NCBI GenBank assembly: GCA_002435755.1
Contig: DIYH01000027.1
Location: 181,283-245,282 of the forward strand
DNA: 64,000 nt
Reading direction: 5' to 3'
Origin: Flammeovirgaceae bacterium UBA6059
Lineage (GTDB): Bacteria; Bacteroidota; Bacteroidia; Cytophagales; Cyclobacteriaceae
A program made the position numbers and the translations under genes. Below the pieces are notes generated by a model. It had not been told where the DNA came from and searched no databases. It saw nothing but the letters and a program-made list of their open reading frames with translations. This document shows, piece by piece, positions 9,380 through 16,894 of this stretch (its first letter is position 1; each line of letters starts with the position of its first letter).

Positions 9380-9676
9380 ATGGCCAATGTAGATCTCAGA
9401 AGTGAGCTTTCTTCACTTGAAAGAAAAGTGCTTTTACTGGTAAGTGAGCACAAAAAAACCAAAGAAGAAGTTCAACAACTAAAGCAGCAAAACCTGGACC
9501 TAAAAGGCGAATTGCTGCGTAAAAACGAGCAAATTGGCAGCTTTCAGAATAATCTAAAAATTAGTAGTATTGTAGATAGCATGGTAGTGAAAGACAACAA
9601 CACTGCAGAGCTAAAGCAAGTAATAAATGATTATATAAAAGAAGTTGATAAATGCATAGCTCAGTTGAGTCAGTAA
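9380..9676 (+). CDS. small coiled-coil protein upstream of zapA
   Basis: A 98-residue soluble protein with continuous heptad-like coiled coil (about residues 5-60, rich in K, E, Q and L) and a short C-terminal helix KQVINDYIKEVDKCIAQLSQ. It starts one base after the pheT stop and ends 19 bases before zapA. I do not recognise a named family. Position beside zapA and its size and coil suggest a cell-division partner of ZapA, analogous to ZapB of Enterobacteria; this is inference. Confidence 0.75.
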   Translation: MANVDLRSELSSLERKVLLLVSEHKKTKEEVQQLKQQNLDLKGELLRKNEQIGSFQNNLKISSIVDSMVVKDNNTAELKQVINDYIKEVDKCIAQLSQ

Positions 9677-9695
9677 GGAAATAGAAATAAGCTCA

Positions 9696-9980
9696 ATGGC
9701 TGAATTATCAATAAAAATAAGAATTGGGAATAGGGAATATCCGATGCGGGTCAAAGCCGAAGATGAGGCCATGATCCGCCAAGCAGGAAAGAAAATAAAC
9801 GAACAAATTAAGGCTTATCAAGATCAGTTTGGTATTGATGACAAGCAGGACTTATTAGCAATGGTAGCATTCGATAGTGTAGTAGACAAATACCGCGCGG
9901 ATGAAAAACTTACCAGAACTGATGAGCTCGCGCATGAACAGATCCAAAAACTGAACCAACTCGTTTCTCAATCACTTTAA
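9696..9980 (+). CDS. zapA: cell division protein ZapA
   Basis: A 94-residue protein matching ZapA: an N-terminal ELSIKIRIGNREYPMRV strand region, then an AGKKINEQIKAYQDQFG helix and the C-terminal coiled coil starting at QDLLAMVAFDSVVDK. ZapA tetramers cross-link FtsZ filaments at the Z ring. Its place between a small coil protein and rny is consistent with a pheT-coil-zapA operon. The next gene, rny, begins 83 bases downstream with its own short leader. Confidence 0.9.
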   Translation: MAELSIKIRIGNREYPMRVKAEDEAMIRQAGKKINEQIKAYQDQFGIDDKQDLLAMVAFDSVVDKYRADEKLTRTDELAHEQIQKLNQLVSQSL

Positions 9981-10063
9981 TTTTTAGTAAGCGACATTTA
10001 TTCTTGAGTTATCTGTGAGTGGGTTGACTACTGTGTGGTATTAACCCATTAAATTATAGCTTT

Positions 10064-11629
10064 ATGGATAACATCATATATACGATCGCTCTATTAGTGC
10101 TCGGCGGAGTAATAGGGCTGCTCGTAAGCCGCTTCTTACTCAAACGATCTGTTGACAAGAAGAAAAATGAGGCAGAGGACAAAGCTGCACTCATTGTAAA
10201 GGAAGCGGAACTCACCGCTGAGAATATCAAGAAAGATCGCATACTGGAGGCTAAGGAAAAATACCTTAAGCTCAAGGCCGAGTTTGAAGAAGAGTCCAAC
10301 AGGAAAAAAAACCAAATCATAGCTAATGAGCAGAAGCTCAAAAAGCGTGACGAGCAGCTCAACAAGCAGATTTCACAAAACAAACGCGCAGAGGCAGAAT
10401 TGGATTCAATGAAAGAAAACGTTGCTGCCCAAATGGATATCCTCAAGAAGCGCAAAGAGGACATGGACAAGATCAAAGAGCAGCAGATCTCCATTCTAGA
10501 AAAAGTATCCAATCTTACTGCAGATGAAGCGCGTAACCAATTGATGGAAACTTTGAAGGATGAGGCTCGCACGCATGCATCTTCCCACATCAAAGAGATC
10601 ATCGAAGAGGCTAAACTCACCTCCGCTAAAGAGGCCAAAAAGATTGTACTTCAGACAATACAGCGGACTGCTACGGAGCACGCCATTGAAAACTGCGTGT
10701 CTATCTTCAACATCGAAAGTGACGACATCAAGGGTAAGATCATTGGTCGTGAAGGCCGTAACATCAGGGCACTGGAAGCCGCCACAGGGGTAGAGATCAT
10801 TGTTGACGATACACCTGAAGCGATTATCATCTCTGGGTTCGATCCGGTAAGAAGAGAGATAGCTAGGCTCTCCCTTCATAGACTTGTACAGGATGGCAGA
10901 ATCCACCCTGCAAGAATTGAGGAGATAGTAGGTAAGACCACCAAAAACATAGAGGAAGAAATAGTTGAGATAGGTGAACGAACTGTTATCGATCTGGGGA
11001 TCCATGGACTTCACCCTGAGCTTATCAAGATGGTGGGTAGAATGAGGTTCCGCTCTTCTTATGGCCAGAACCTGTTACAACACTCTCGAGAAGTAGCAAA
11101 GCTTTGTGCTACACTGGCCTCAGAGTTAGGACTCAATGCCAAGCTGGCGAAGCGTGCCGGTCTGTTGCATGACATTGGTAAAGTCTCACCTGAAGAACCA
11201 GAACTACCTCATGCCATATTGGGCATGGAGTTAGCCAAGAAATACAAGGAGAATAAAGAAGTTTGCAATGCCATAGGTGCACACCACGATGAAGTAGAGA
11301 TGACTTCATTGATTTCCCCCATAGTACAGGCATGTGATGCCATCTCGGGATCAAGGCCGGGCGCCAGAAGGGAGATCATGGAATCATATATCAAACGTCT
11401 CAAAGACCTTGAAGCACTGGCATTAAGCTTCGATGGTGTGAACAAATGCTATGCTATCCAAGCAGGTCGTGAGTTGCGAGTGCTTGTTGACGCAGATCAT
11501 GTGACGGATAAGCAATCTGAGGATCTGTCTTTCCACATCTCTCAGAAGATCGAAAAGGATATGCAGTATCCCGGCCAGATTAAAGTAACTGTCATCAGAG
11601 AAACGAGATCAGTGGCCTTCGCAAAATAG
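10064..11629 (+). CDS. rny: ribonuclease Y
   Basis: A 521-residue membrane-anchored endoribonuclease that initiates mRNA decay. Features in order: a single N-terminal transmembrane helix (about 4-26), a long charged coiled coil (about 30-190), a KH domain with GKIIGREGRNIRALE near 225-245, and an HD domain whose HD pair lies in LLHDIGK near residue 368. Length and order match the family exactly. It is followed by an intrinsic terminator that separates it from the VLRF1-like gene. Confidence 0.96.
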   Translation: MDNIIYTIALLVLGGVIGLLVSRFLLKRSVDKKKNEAEDKAALIVKEAELTAENIKKDRILEAKEKYLKLKAEFEEESNRKKNQIIANEQKLKKRDEQLNKQISQNKRAEAELDSMKENVAAQMDILKKRKEDMDKIKEQQISILEKVSNLTADEARNQLMETLKDEARTHASSHIKEIIEEAKLTSAKEAKKIVLQTIQRTATEHAIENCVSIFNIESDDIKGKIIGREGRNIRALEAATGVEIIVDDTPEAIIISGFDPVRREIARLSLHRLVQDGRIHPARIEEIVGKTTKNIEEEIVEIGERTVIDLGIHGLHPELIKMVGRMRFRSSYGQNLLQHSREVAKLCATLASELGLNAKLAKRAGLLHDIGKVSPEEPELPHAILGMELAKKYKENKEVCNAIGAHHDEVEMTSLISPIVQACDAISGSRPGARREIMESYIKRLKDLEALALSFDGVNKCYAIQAGRELRVLVDADHVTDKQSEDLSFHISQKIEKDMQYPGQIKVTVIRETRSVAFAK

Positions 11630-11653
11630 TAGATAACGACTAAGAATATCAGG

Positions 11654-11683
11654 TCCCGCCGGAGTGCTTCCGCGGGATTTTTT
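11654..11683 (+). terminator. intrinsic terminator of rny
   Basis: Stem TCCCGC (11654-11659) with GCGGGA (11672-11677), a further partial CGG/CC extension inside, and six T residues at 11678-11683. The ATG of the next gene begins five bases later, so that gene is either read by leak-through or from a promoter not recognised here. Confidence 0.75.
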
Positions 11684-11687
11684 GTTT

Positions 11688-12347
11688 ATGATAAAAAACC
11701 TCTCAAAAGAACAAGTCGAAAAGCTCATAGGAGCCTTACAAGATGCTTCAGGGTTTTCTCTCAGTTATCATCATGAGAAACATTTGCTGTCGATCAGTTC
11801 TGAAGGTATTCCGTTGGCTGATCTTAGATTGCCTTTATCCATGCACTTCAACGAGCAACAGCCATTGAATTACCTGCTGCTGCTTGTCCAAACAGGGCAT
11901 GCGGCTATTGGCTATTTCAAAGGAGGTGAAATCGTCGTTCACAAGGTCTTCAAGTCATACCTGGTCCGTAAAAAGCAAGGCATGAGCCAGCTCAAATATT
12001 TGAAGACTAAAGGCAAATCCAAGGCAGGCTCCAGAGTACGATTAGGCAATGCAGTAGACTTCTTTGAGAATATCAATGAACGATCAGAAACTTATCTCTC
12101 AGAATATCCGGTGGATCGAATTGCCATAAGTTGCTCAAAGACAATCTGGCCCTACCTCTTTCAAAGCAAGTACCCTTGTCCGTTCGAAAAGAAAGATGAG
12201 AGACTGTACAAGGTGCCTTTTCATGTACACACACCTAAGCTTGAAGAACTAATAAAGATCAATCGTTCGCTACAAGGTGGGCTGCTGGAAATTCAAGATG
12301 ATGAGAAGAGGATACTCAATGTGTTAGATCAGCTAAACATCGCTTAG
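11688..12347 (+). CDS. VLRF1 (Vms1/ANKZF1-like release factor fold) protein
   Basis: A 219-residue protein that aligns with the VLRF1 domain of eukaryotic Vms1/ANKZF1, an eRF1-like fold that cleaves peptidyl-tRNA on stalled 60S subunits. Seen: HKVFKSYLVRKKQGMSQ (85-101), with RKKQGxSQ matching the RKKQGGSQ-type catalytic loop and Gln101 in the place of the catalytic glutamine; then GKSKAGSRVRLGN (109-121), matching the SAGxxLRxxN block; then PFHVHTPKLEELIKI (177-191), matching the PFxxxxPTxxEL segment. No ankyrin, zinc finger or VIM segment is present. Start is the ATG at 11688; the longer frame would begin inside the rny terminator. A role in ribosome rescue is inferred. Confidence 0.7.
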   Translation: MIKNLSKEQVEKLIGALQDASGFSLSYHHEKHLLSISSEGIPLADLRLPLSMHFNEQQPLNYLLLLVQTGHAAIGYFKGGEIVVHKVFKSYLVRKKQGMSQLKYLKTKGKSKAGSRVRLGNAVDFFENINERSETYLSEYPVDRIAISCSKTIWPYLFQSKYPCPFEKKDERLYKVPFHVHTPKLEELIKINRSLQGGLLEIQDDEKRILNVLDQLNIA

Positions 12348-12348
12348 G

Positions 12349-13377
12349 CTATGCATATAGCCCTGCGACCATTTCCCCATACCCATTATACTTAAGCGTA
12401 GGTCGCTCTTCTCCATCAGGGATCATTTTCTCAACCGCTTGTGACCATCTTGGGTGAGGCACTTCAGGATCTACATTGCTTAGGAACGGATACTCATCTG
12501 CTCGAATAGTATTCCAGAAGGTGTCAGGTTGTTTATCACTGAACTCAATTTTCACAATGGACTTAGGGTTCTTATAGCCATATTTCCAAGGCACGATAAT
12601 CCGCATGGGAGCTCCGTGCTGTTTTGGCAGTACTTTACCATAGATGCCGGTCACACACATGGGTAGCTCATTCATAGCTTCATCTATCCTCAGCCCCTCG
12701 GTGTACGGCCATGGATACCAATCCTGGTTTTTGACCCCCGGCATCTGCTCTGGCCGAGCCGCAGAGTAAAATCTAGTATACCTGGCCTCACTAGCAGGTT
12801 CAAGGTACTTTATGAGCTGTGCTAGCGGAAACCCAGTCCAAGGTACGGCCATCGACCATCGCTCCACACACCGAAAACGATACAAGCGCTCCTCCTGACC
12901 AAATCGCTTGATCAGGTTTTCCAGATCATGCTTACCTGTTTTGGCAGCTAAGCCGGTCACTTCGATTTGCCAGTCACGGGTATCAAACTGATCCACATGC
13001 TCGTGTACATTATAAATATCAGGATCCCCGGGAGTAATGAATTCGTAAAAATTGTTGTGTGTAGTAGCGATCTCTTCTTTGGTCAATGGGCGGTCGAGTG
13101 TATATCGTTCATTACGCTCTGCAGGGAAGTATTGGCCTATGCCATCGAATGAAAAGGTATTGCCTTCGGTCTTCATTGATTCAACAGGCTCCTCGGAGGT
13201 TTCTTTTTTCCCGATAGGGCCACATGCGTTGATCAAAGGTGAGACTGCAAGCAATCCACCAGTGGCGATACCCAAACGTTTGAGAATCTCGCGACGATTA
13301 TAATAATCCGACTCTTCTGTAGGTCTCAATCCCCGGATCTGCCACTTCTTAGGTATGATGATATTGGCCATATTCAA
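12349..13377 (-). CDS. msrP: periplasmic methionine sulfoxide reductase catalytic subunit MsrP (molybdoenzyme)
   Basis: A 342-residue sulfite-oxidase-fold molybdopterin enzyme (formerly YedY) that repairs oxidised methionines in exported proteins. It has a twin-arginine signal (NRREILKRLG, residues 27-36) followed by a hydrophobic stretch, and the molybdenum-ligand Cys170 in YRFRCVERWSMAVPW. Other family blocks are PEQMPGVKNQDWYPWPYTEGLRIDEAM and the APMRIIVPWKYGYK segment. The heme membrane partner msrQ is not adjacent. It is divergent from the S9 peptidase gene with only 26 bases between starts, and its end lies one base from the VLRF1 gene. Confidence 0.93.
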   Translation of the reverse strand: MNMANIIIPKKWQIRGLRPTEESDYYNRREILKRLGIATGGLLAVSPLINACGPIGKKETSEEPVESMKTEGNTFSFDGIGQYFPAERNERYTLDRPLTKEEIATTHNNFYEFITPGDPDIYNVHEHVDQFDTRDWQIEVTGLAAKTGKHDLENLIKRFGQEERLYRFRCVERWSMAVPWTGFPLAQLIKYLEPASEARYTRFYSAARPEQMPGVKNQDWYPWPYTEGLRIDEAMNELPMCVTGIYGKVLPKQHGAPMRIIVPWKYGYKNPKSIVKIEFSDKQPDTFWNTIRADEYPFLSNVDPEVPHPRWSQAVEKMIPDGEERPTLKYNGYGEMVAGLYA

Positions 13378-13403
13378 TTAAATTTAGCTTGTTCACTTAA
13401 TCG

Positions 13404-15485
13404 ATGAAGATAACCAAACCTCCCATGAATATAAAGATCGCCTTGATTTCAGCTTTGCTTAGTTTATCGCTTAGTGTCACTGGTCAAATACCAGGACCAA
13501 GCTTCGAAGACGTATTATCACTACACTCACCTTCCAATGCTACCATCTCTCCTAACGGAAAAATGGTAGCCTATCATGTTCGCAGTACCGACTGGAAAAA
13601 CAACCGATATGATACTGAGATATGGCTCTACAATGGGATTGACGAACCATTTCAGCTTACCAACACCAAAGACGGCAACAGTACAAGCCCTGAATGGTCA
13701 CATGACAGCAAGTACATAGCCTTCTCCGCAGATCGGGGTGATAAGTCCCAGATATTTATTATCAGGGCCAACGGAGGTGAGGCAACTCCTGTCACCAATG
13801 AAGACGATGGCGTGAGAAGCTTCTCCTGGGCACCTAACAGCTACACCATAGCGTTTACCAGACCCATCAAGGACGCAGAACTGGGTAAATCTCGCGAAGA
13901 CCAATTTGGTAAGTATGCAATTGAAGATAAGGAGATCACCCAAAACCACCTTTTTTATATAAGCTTCGACCCTGCTAATATCCCAAGGCCGGACTTGTCA
14001 TCATGCGACAAGTCTGATTCTACAGCGACTTGTATTTCCCTACCGGAACCGGTGCAGTTGACAACTGATCTTAGCTACACGATCCGCGATTTTGACTGGT
14101 CGCCTGATGGTAGCAAGATTGCTTTTGGCCACCAACCTTCGACAGCTATTTCAGACTTTATGAAAGGAGATATCTCTGTGGTCACGCTCTCCGATCAATC
14201 CGTCAGTTCATTGGTAAGCGATCCCGGACCTGATGCTGATCCTGAGTGGTCGCCTGATGGTAGTCAGATCATATACCTTGCCTCGAATGGTGACCTGACA
14301 GCCATATTTTATAGCAATGCTGTAGTCAAGACCATCTCGGCTGGTGGTGGAGCATCCACCACCATAGACCTTGGAGTAGATGAGGACATCAGGTCAATGA
14401 AGTGGGAAGGCGATCATCTATACTTCATTGCCCGACAAAAGACCAAACAGTATCTGTATCAATATGATTGGAAAAAGAAGAGCTCCAGCCAGCTCCTCAC
14501 TAAACCAGACAACATCTATGGTTATTCCCTATCCGCTAACGCAGGTCAGGTAGCACTGTACGGACAGAACTACGATGATATCTCTGAGGTTTATCTTTCT
14601 CCCACTGGAAAGCCCGACCTCAAAATAATCTCAACCTTCAATCATCAAATCACCGATTGGGAATTGGGTACGTCGGAAGTGGTATCATGGACAAGTGAGG
14701 ACGGTGCTACGATTGAAGGCGTACTTCATAAACCTGTAGATTTTGACCCTGATAAGAAATATCCTTTGCTCGTTGTTATACATGGAGGCCCTACGGGTGT
14801 TGATCGTCCTACTCCAGTATTGAGCTATGTGTATCCTGTCAATCAGTGGCTGGCCAAGGGGGCTGTAGTTCTTAGACCCAACTATCGTGGATCAGCCGGT
14901 TATGGTGAAGCTTTTCGCTCATTGAATGTCAAAAACCTCGGAGTAGGAGATGCCTGGGACGTAATGTCAGGCGTTGACTATCTGATCGCTCAAGGGTTTG
15001 TTGACGAAGATAAAATGGGAGCGATGGGCTGGAGTCAGGGAGGCTATATTTCAGCATTTCTTACCACCAATACTGACCGTTTCAAAGCCATTTCCAACGG
15101 AGCAGGTATCAGCAACTGGATGACTTACTATGTCAACACCGACATCCATCCTTTTACTCGTCAATATCTCAAGGCTACACCTTGGAGCAATCCGGAAATC
15201 TATGCAAAGACCTCCCCGATGACCAATATCAACAGTGCTTCTACTCCCACCCTCATTCAACACGGAGAGTTTGACAAGCGAGTCCCTATCCCCAATGCTT
15301 ATGAGCTTTATCAAGGTTTACAGGATGTCGGTGTACCTACAGAGTTGATCGTATATAAAGGGTTTGGACATGGTATTAGCAAGCCCAAAGAACGACTGGC
15401 CGCCGTTTGGCATAACTGGCAGTGGTTTGGAAAATACATCTGGGGAGAGGATATCAAGCTGCCTTTTGAAAAGAACGAAGAGTAG
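13404..15485 (+). CDS. S9 family prolyl oligopeptidase-type peptidase, secreted
   Basis: A 693-residue exported serine peptidase. A signal peptide is followed by a beta-propeller with PD40/WD-type repeats (WSHDSKYIAFSAD, WSPDGSKIAF, WSPDGSQIIY) over about residues 35-420, then an alpha/beta hydrolase domain. The catalytic triad is visible: Ser544 in GWSQGG, Asp624 in GEFDKRVP and His656 in GFGHG. Start could also be the internal Met at 13425, which gives a cleaner signal peptide. It most resembles dipeptidyl-peptidase 5 or acylaminoacyl peptidases and probably degrades peptides in the periplasm. Confidence 0.92.
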   Translation: MKITKPPMNIKIALISALLSLSLSVTGQIPGPSFEDVLSLHSPSNATISPNGKMVAYHVRSTDWKNNRYDTEIWLYNGIDEPFQLTNTKDGNSTSPEWSHDSKYIAFSADRGDKSQIFIIRANGGEATPVTNEDDGVRSFSWAPNSYTIAFTRPIKDAELGKSREDQFGKYAIEDKEITQNHLFYISFDPANIPRPDLSSCDKSDSTATCISLPEPVQLTTDLSYTIRDFDWSPDGSKIAFGHQPSTAISDFMKGDISVVTLSDQSVSSLVSDPGPDADPEWSPDGSQIIYLASNGDLTAIFYSNAVVKTISAGGGASTTIDLGVDEDIRSMKWEGDHLYFIARQKTKQYLYQYDWKKKSSSQLLTKPDNIYGYSLSANAGQVALYGQNYDDISEVYLSPTGKPDLKIISTFNHQITDWELGTSEVVSWTSEDGATIEGVLHKPVDFDPDKKYPLLVVIHGGPTGVDRPTPVLSYVYPVNQWLAKGAVVLRPNYRGSAGYGEAFRSLNVKNLGVGDAWDVMSGVDYLIAQGFVDEDKMGAMGWSQGGYISAFLTTNTDRFKAISNGAGISNWMTYYVNTDIHPFTRQYLKATPWSNPEIYAKTSPMTNINSASTPTLIQHGEFDKRVPIPNAYELYQGLQDVGVPTELIVYKGFGHGISKPKERLAAVWHNWQWFGKYIWGEDIKLPFEKNEE

Positions 15486-15490
15486 AGCTA

Positions 15491-15540
15491 CCGGACCTAC
15501 GAAGACTGCCGTCCGGGTTTCAAAAACTTCGTAGGTCTGG
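15491..15540. terminator. long inverted repeat between convergent genes
   Basis: A 14-base-pair stem (15491-15504 with 15527-15540, one G-T pair) around a 22-base loop. The left arm can also pair with 15511-15516 (CCGGAC/GTCCGG), giving a competing inner hairpin. It lies in the 64-base gap between the S9 peptidase and the thioredoxin-like gene. It may act as a two-way terminator, although there is no strong T tract. Confidence 0.5.
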
Positions 15541-15549
15541 CACAGAACA

Positions 15550-16431
15550 TTAATGATCCTCTTCCAGCATGACAACTTTCCCTTTTGCCTTCTCATGTCC
15601 CGGGTCGATTGACAGGACTGCTTCATAATACTCAACAGCCTTCTTAATCTGATCATCCTCTTCAAGGGCTACAGCATAGCTATAGTGAACCCCAGGCTCA
15701 TGCGGAAAGAAGTAAGTGTTGAACTTGAATGTAGCGAGTGCTTCGTGTATTCTACCTGAGCGTAGATAAACATACCCAAGTGTATTCAATTCTTTACTTT
15801 GATGTGCCATGCGATAGACCCTATTCAAGTGGTCTTCAAACTGAGCATCTATTTCTTCGTCTGAAGATGAAGCAAGGAGCTCCATCATATAGGTCGCAGC
15901 ACGATAATTGGGCTCTGAAGGATAACCAAGAGCAATTTGAGCCAGATCTGTTTCCAGGTCCGTGATAGGTGATTCTACTATCCGGGCATACTCCTCTCCA
16001 TCTTCGGAAAAGATAAATGTTGGCACTCTGTGAACGGCACGCCCCTTCTCCTCTTCTTTTGGTCCCTGCTTATAATTATCTACTCCATCGTAAAGGGCTG
16101 TAAATCTTAGTTGTGAAAGCTCAAGTCCAAGCTCTTCCCAGAGGTGTACGAATCGTGGCACCCACTTTTTACTGTCTCCGCACCAAGTCCCAAGAAAGAT
16201 CTCTACATCAGTATTTTGAAGGGATGTAGACCAGGAGGACTCTTTATCGGATATCTCGAACTTTGAATAGCTATCATCATACCATTCCTGATAAGGACCA
16301 GCGGCCAGGTCTTCCAGTTCGATCTCTCCAGCGAGATGGGTCTCGCCTCTACTGTTTTCATAGGTAAGCGGTTGACTGAACACTAGAAGTGGAAAAATAG
16401 CCGCTGTAGCTAATAGAATGACTCGTTTCAT
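15550..16431 (-). CDS. secreted thioredoxin-like protein with C-terminal TPR repeats
   Basis: A 293-residue exported protein: signal peptide (1-20, ending FSQ), a thioredoxin-like fold with GTWCGDSKKWVPRF, where Cys84 is followed by Ser87 rather than a second Cys, and two to three TPR-like helical pairs from about 200 to the end (TLGYVYLRSGRIHEALATF, YSYAVALEEDDQIKKAVEYY). The single-Cys CGDS centre means it is unlikely to be an ordinary dithiol oxidoreductase. A -7 promoter box lies at 16454-16461. Confidence 0.75.
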   Translation of the reverse strand: MKRVILLATAAIFPLLVFSQPLTYENSRGETHLAGEIELEDLAAGPYQEWYDDSYSKFEISDKESSWSTSLQNTDVEIFLGTWCGDSKKWVPRFVHLWEELGLELSQLRFTALYDGVDNYKQGPKEEEKGRAVHRVPTFIFSEDGEEYARIVESPITDLETDLAQIALGYPSEPNYRAATYMMELLASSSDEEIDAQFEDHLNRVYRMAHQSKELNTLGYVYLRSGRIHEALATFKFNTYFFPHEPGVHYSYAVALEEDDQIKKAVEYYEAVLSIDPGHEKAKGKVVMLEEDH

Positions 16432-16453
16432 ATTGTTTGGTTTTAGTACAAGT

Positions 16454-16461
16454 CAAAACTA
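16454..16461 (-). promoter_or_regulatory. -7 promoter box for the thioredoxin-like gene
   Basis: On the minus strand TAGTTTTG, matching TAnnTTTG, ending 22 bases before the start codon. No good -33 TTTG is present at the consensus spacing. Confidence 0.38.
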
Positions 16462-16607
16462 GAAGCGCTGCTCCTAAAGCACTGTTAATGAGTTCCTAAC
16501 AGTTTGTTAACGGGTTGTTAAGGCTGTCTTCAAGGCATCTGAGAGCAAACAATTGACAACCCAATCGTAATACTTTCGATTAATAATGTATGACTGGTGC
16601 TGGAGTA

Positions 16608-16841
16608 ATGATGGATGCAATCAAGACCTTGAGAAGGAATAGAACCCTTCTCAAGGGTGACAATTCATCTACTTACAAGAGCTTTGATAAATCCTATATC
16701 ACGAATTCAATCATTTCCAGGGAAGCCCCTATCTACAATAAGGCTTCAAAGGAATACCTCAAGCAGATAAGGCTTGAGCAGATACAAATCAAGAAGTCGA
16801 CTCGGCGCAAATCAGCATCTATCCTGTTTTTGGCTATTTGA
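16608..16841 (+). CDS. small conserved-type membrane protein, C-terminus frameshifted
   Basis: The frame codes for about 77 residues starting MMDAIKTLRRNRTLLKG, basic and polar throughout, and stops at 16841. In the -1 frame, directly after a run of five T (16827-16831), the reading continues as a hydrophobic segment GYLILFVLAYLILYYRII with a stop at 16886-16888. Joined at the T run, the protein would have 93 residues with a C-terminal transmembrane helix, which is a more natural architecture, and would end 6 bases from the convergent symporter gene. The frameshift may be real, programmed or a sequence error. Function unknown. Confidence 0.6.
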   Translation: MMDAIKTLRRNRTLLKGDNSSTYKSFDKSYITNSIISREAPIYNKASKEYLKQIRLEQIQIKKSTRRKSASILFLAI

Positions 16842-16894
16842 TCTTATTTGTACTTGCGTACTTAATACTGTACTACCGAATTATTTGAGAAGGA

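Noticed and set aside
10054..11014. Serine-rich frames antisense to rny
   Set aside because: Low-complexity mirror of the charged coiled coil of rny.
14091..14270. Direct repeat with the words TGGTCGCCTGATGGTAG
   Set aside because: Explained by the repeated WSPDGS strands of the peptidase beta-propeller.
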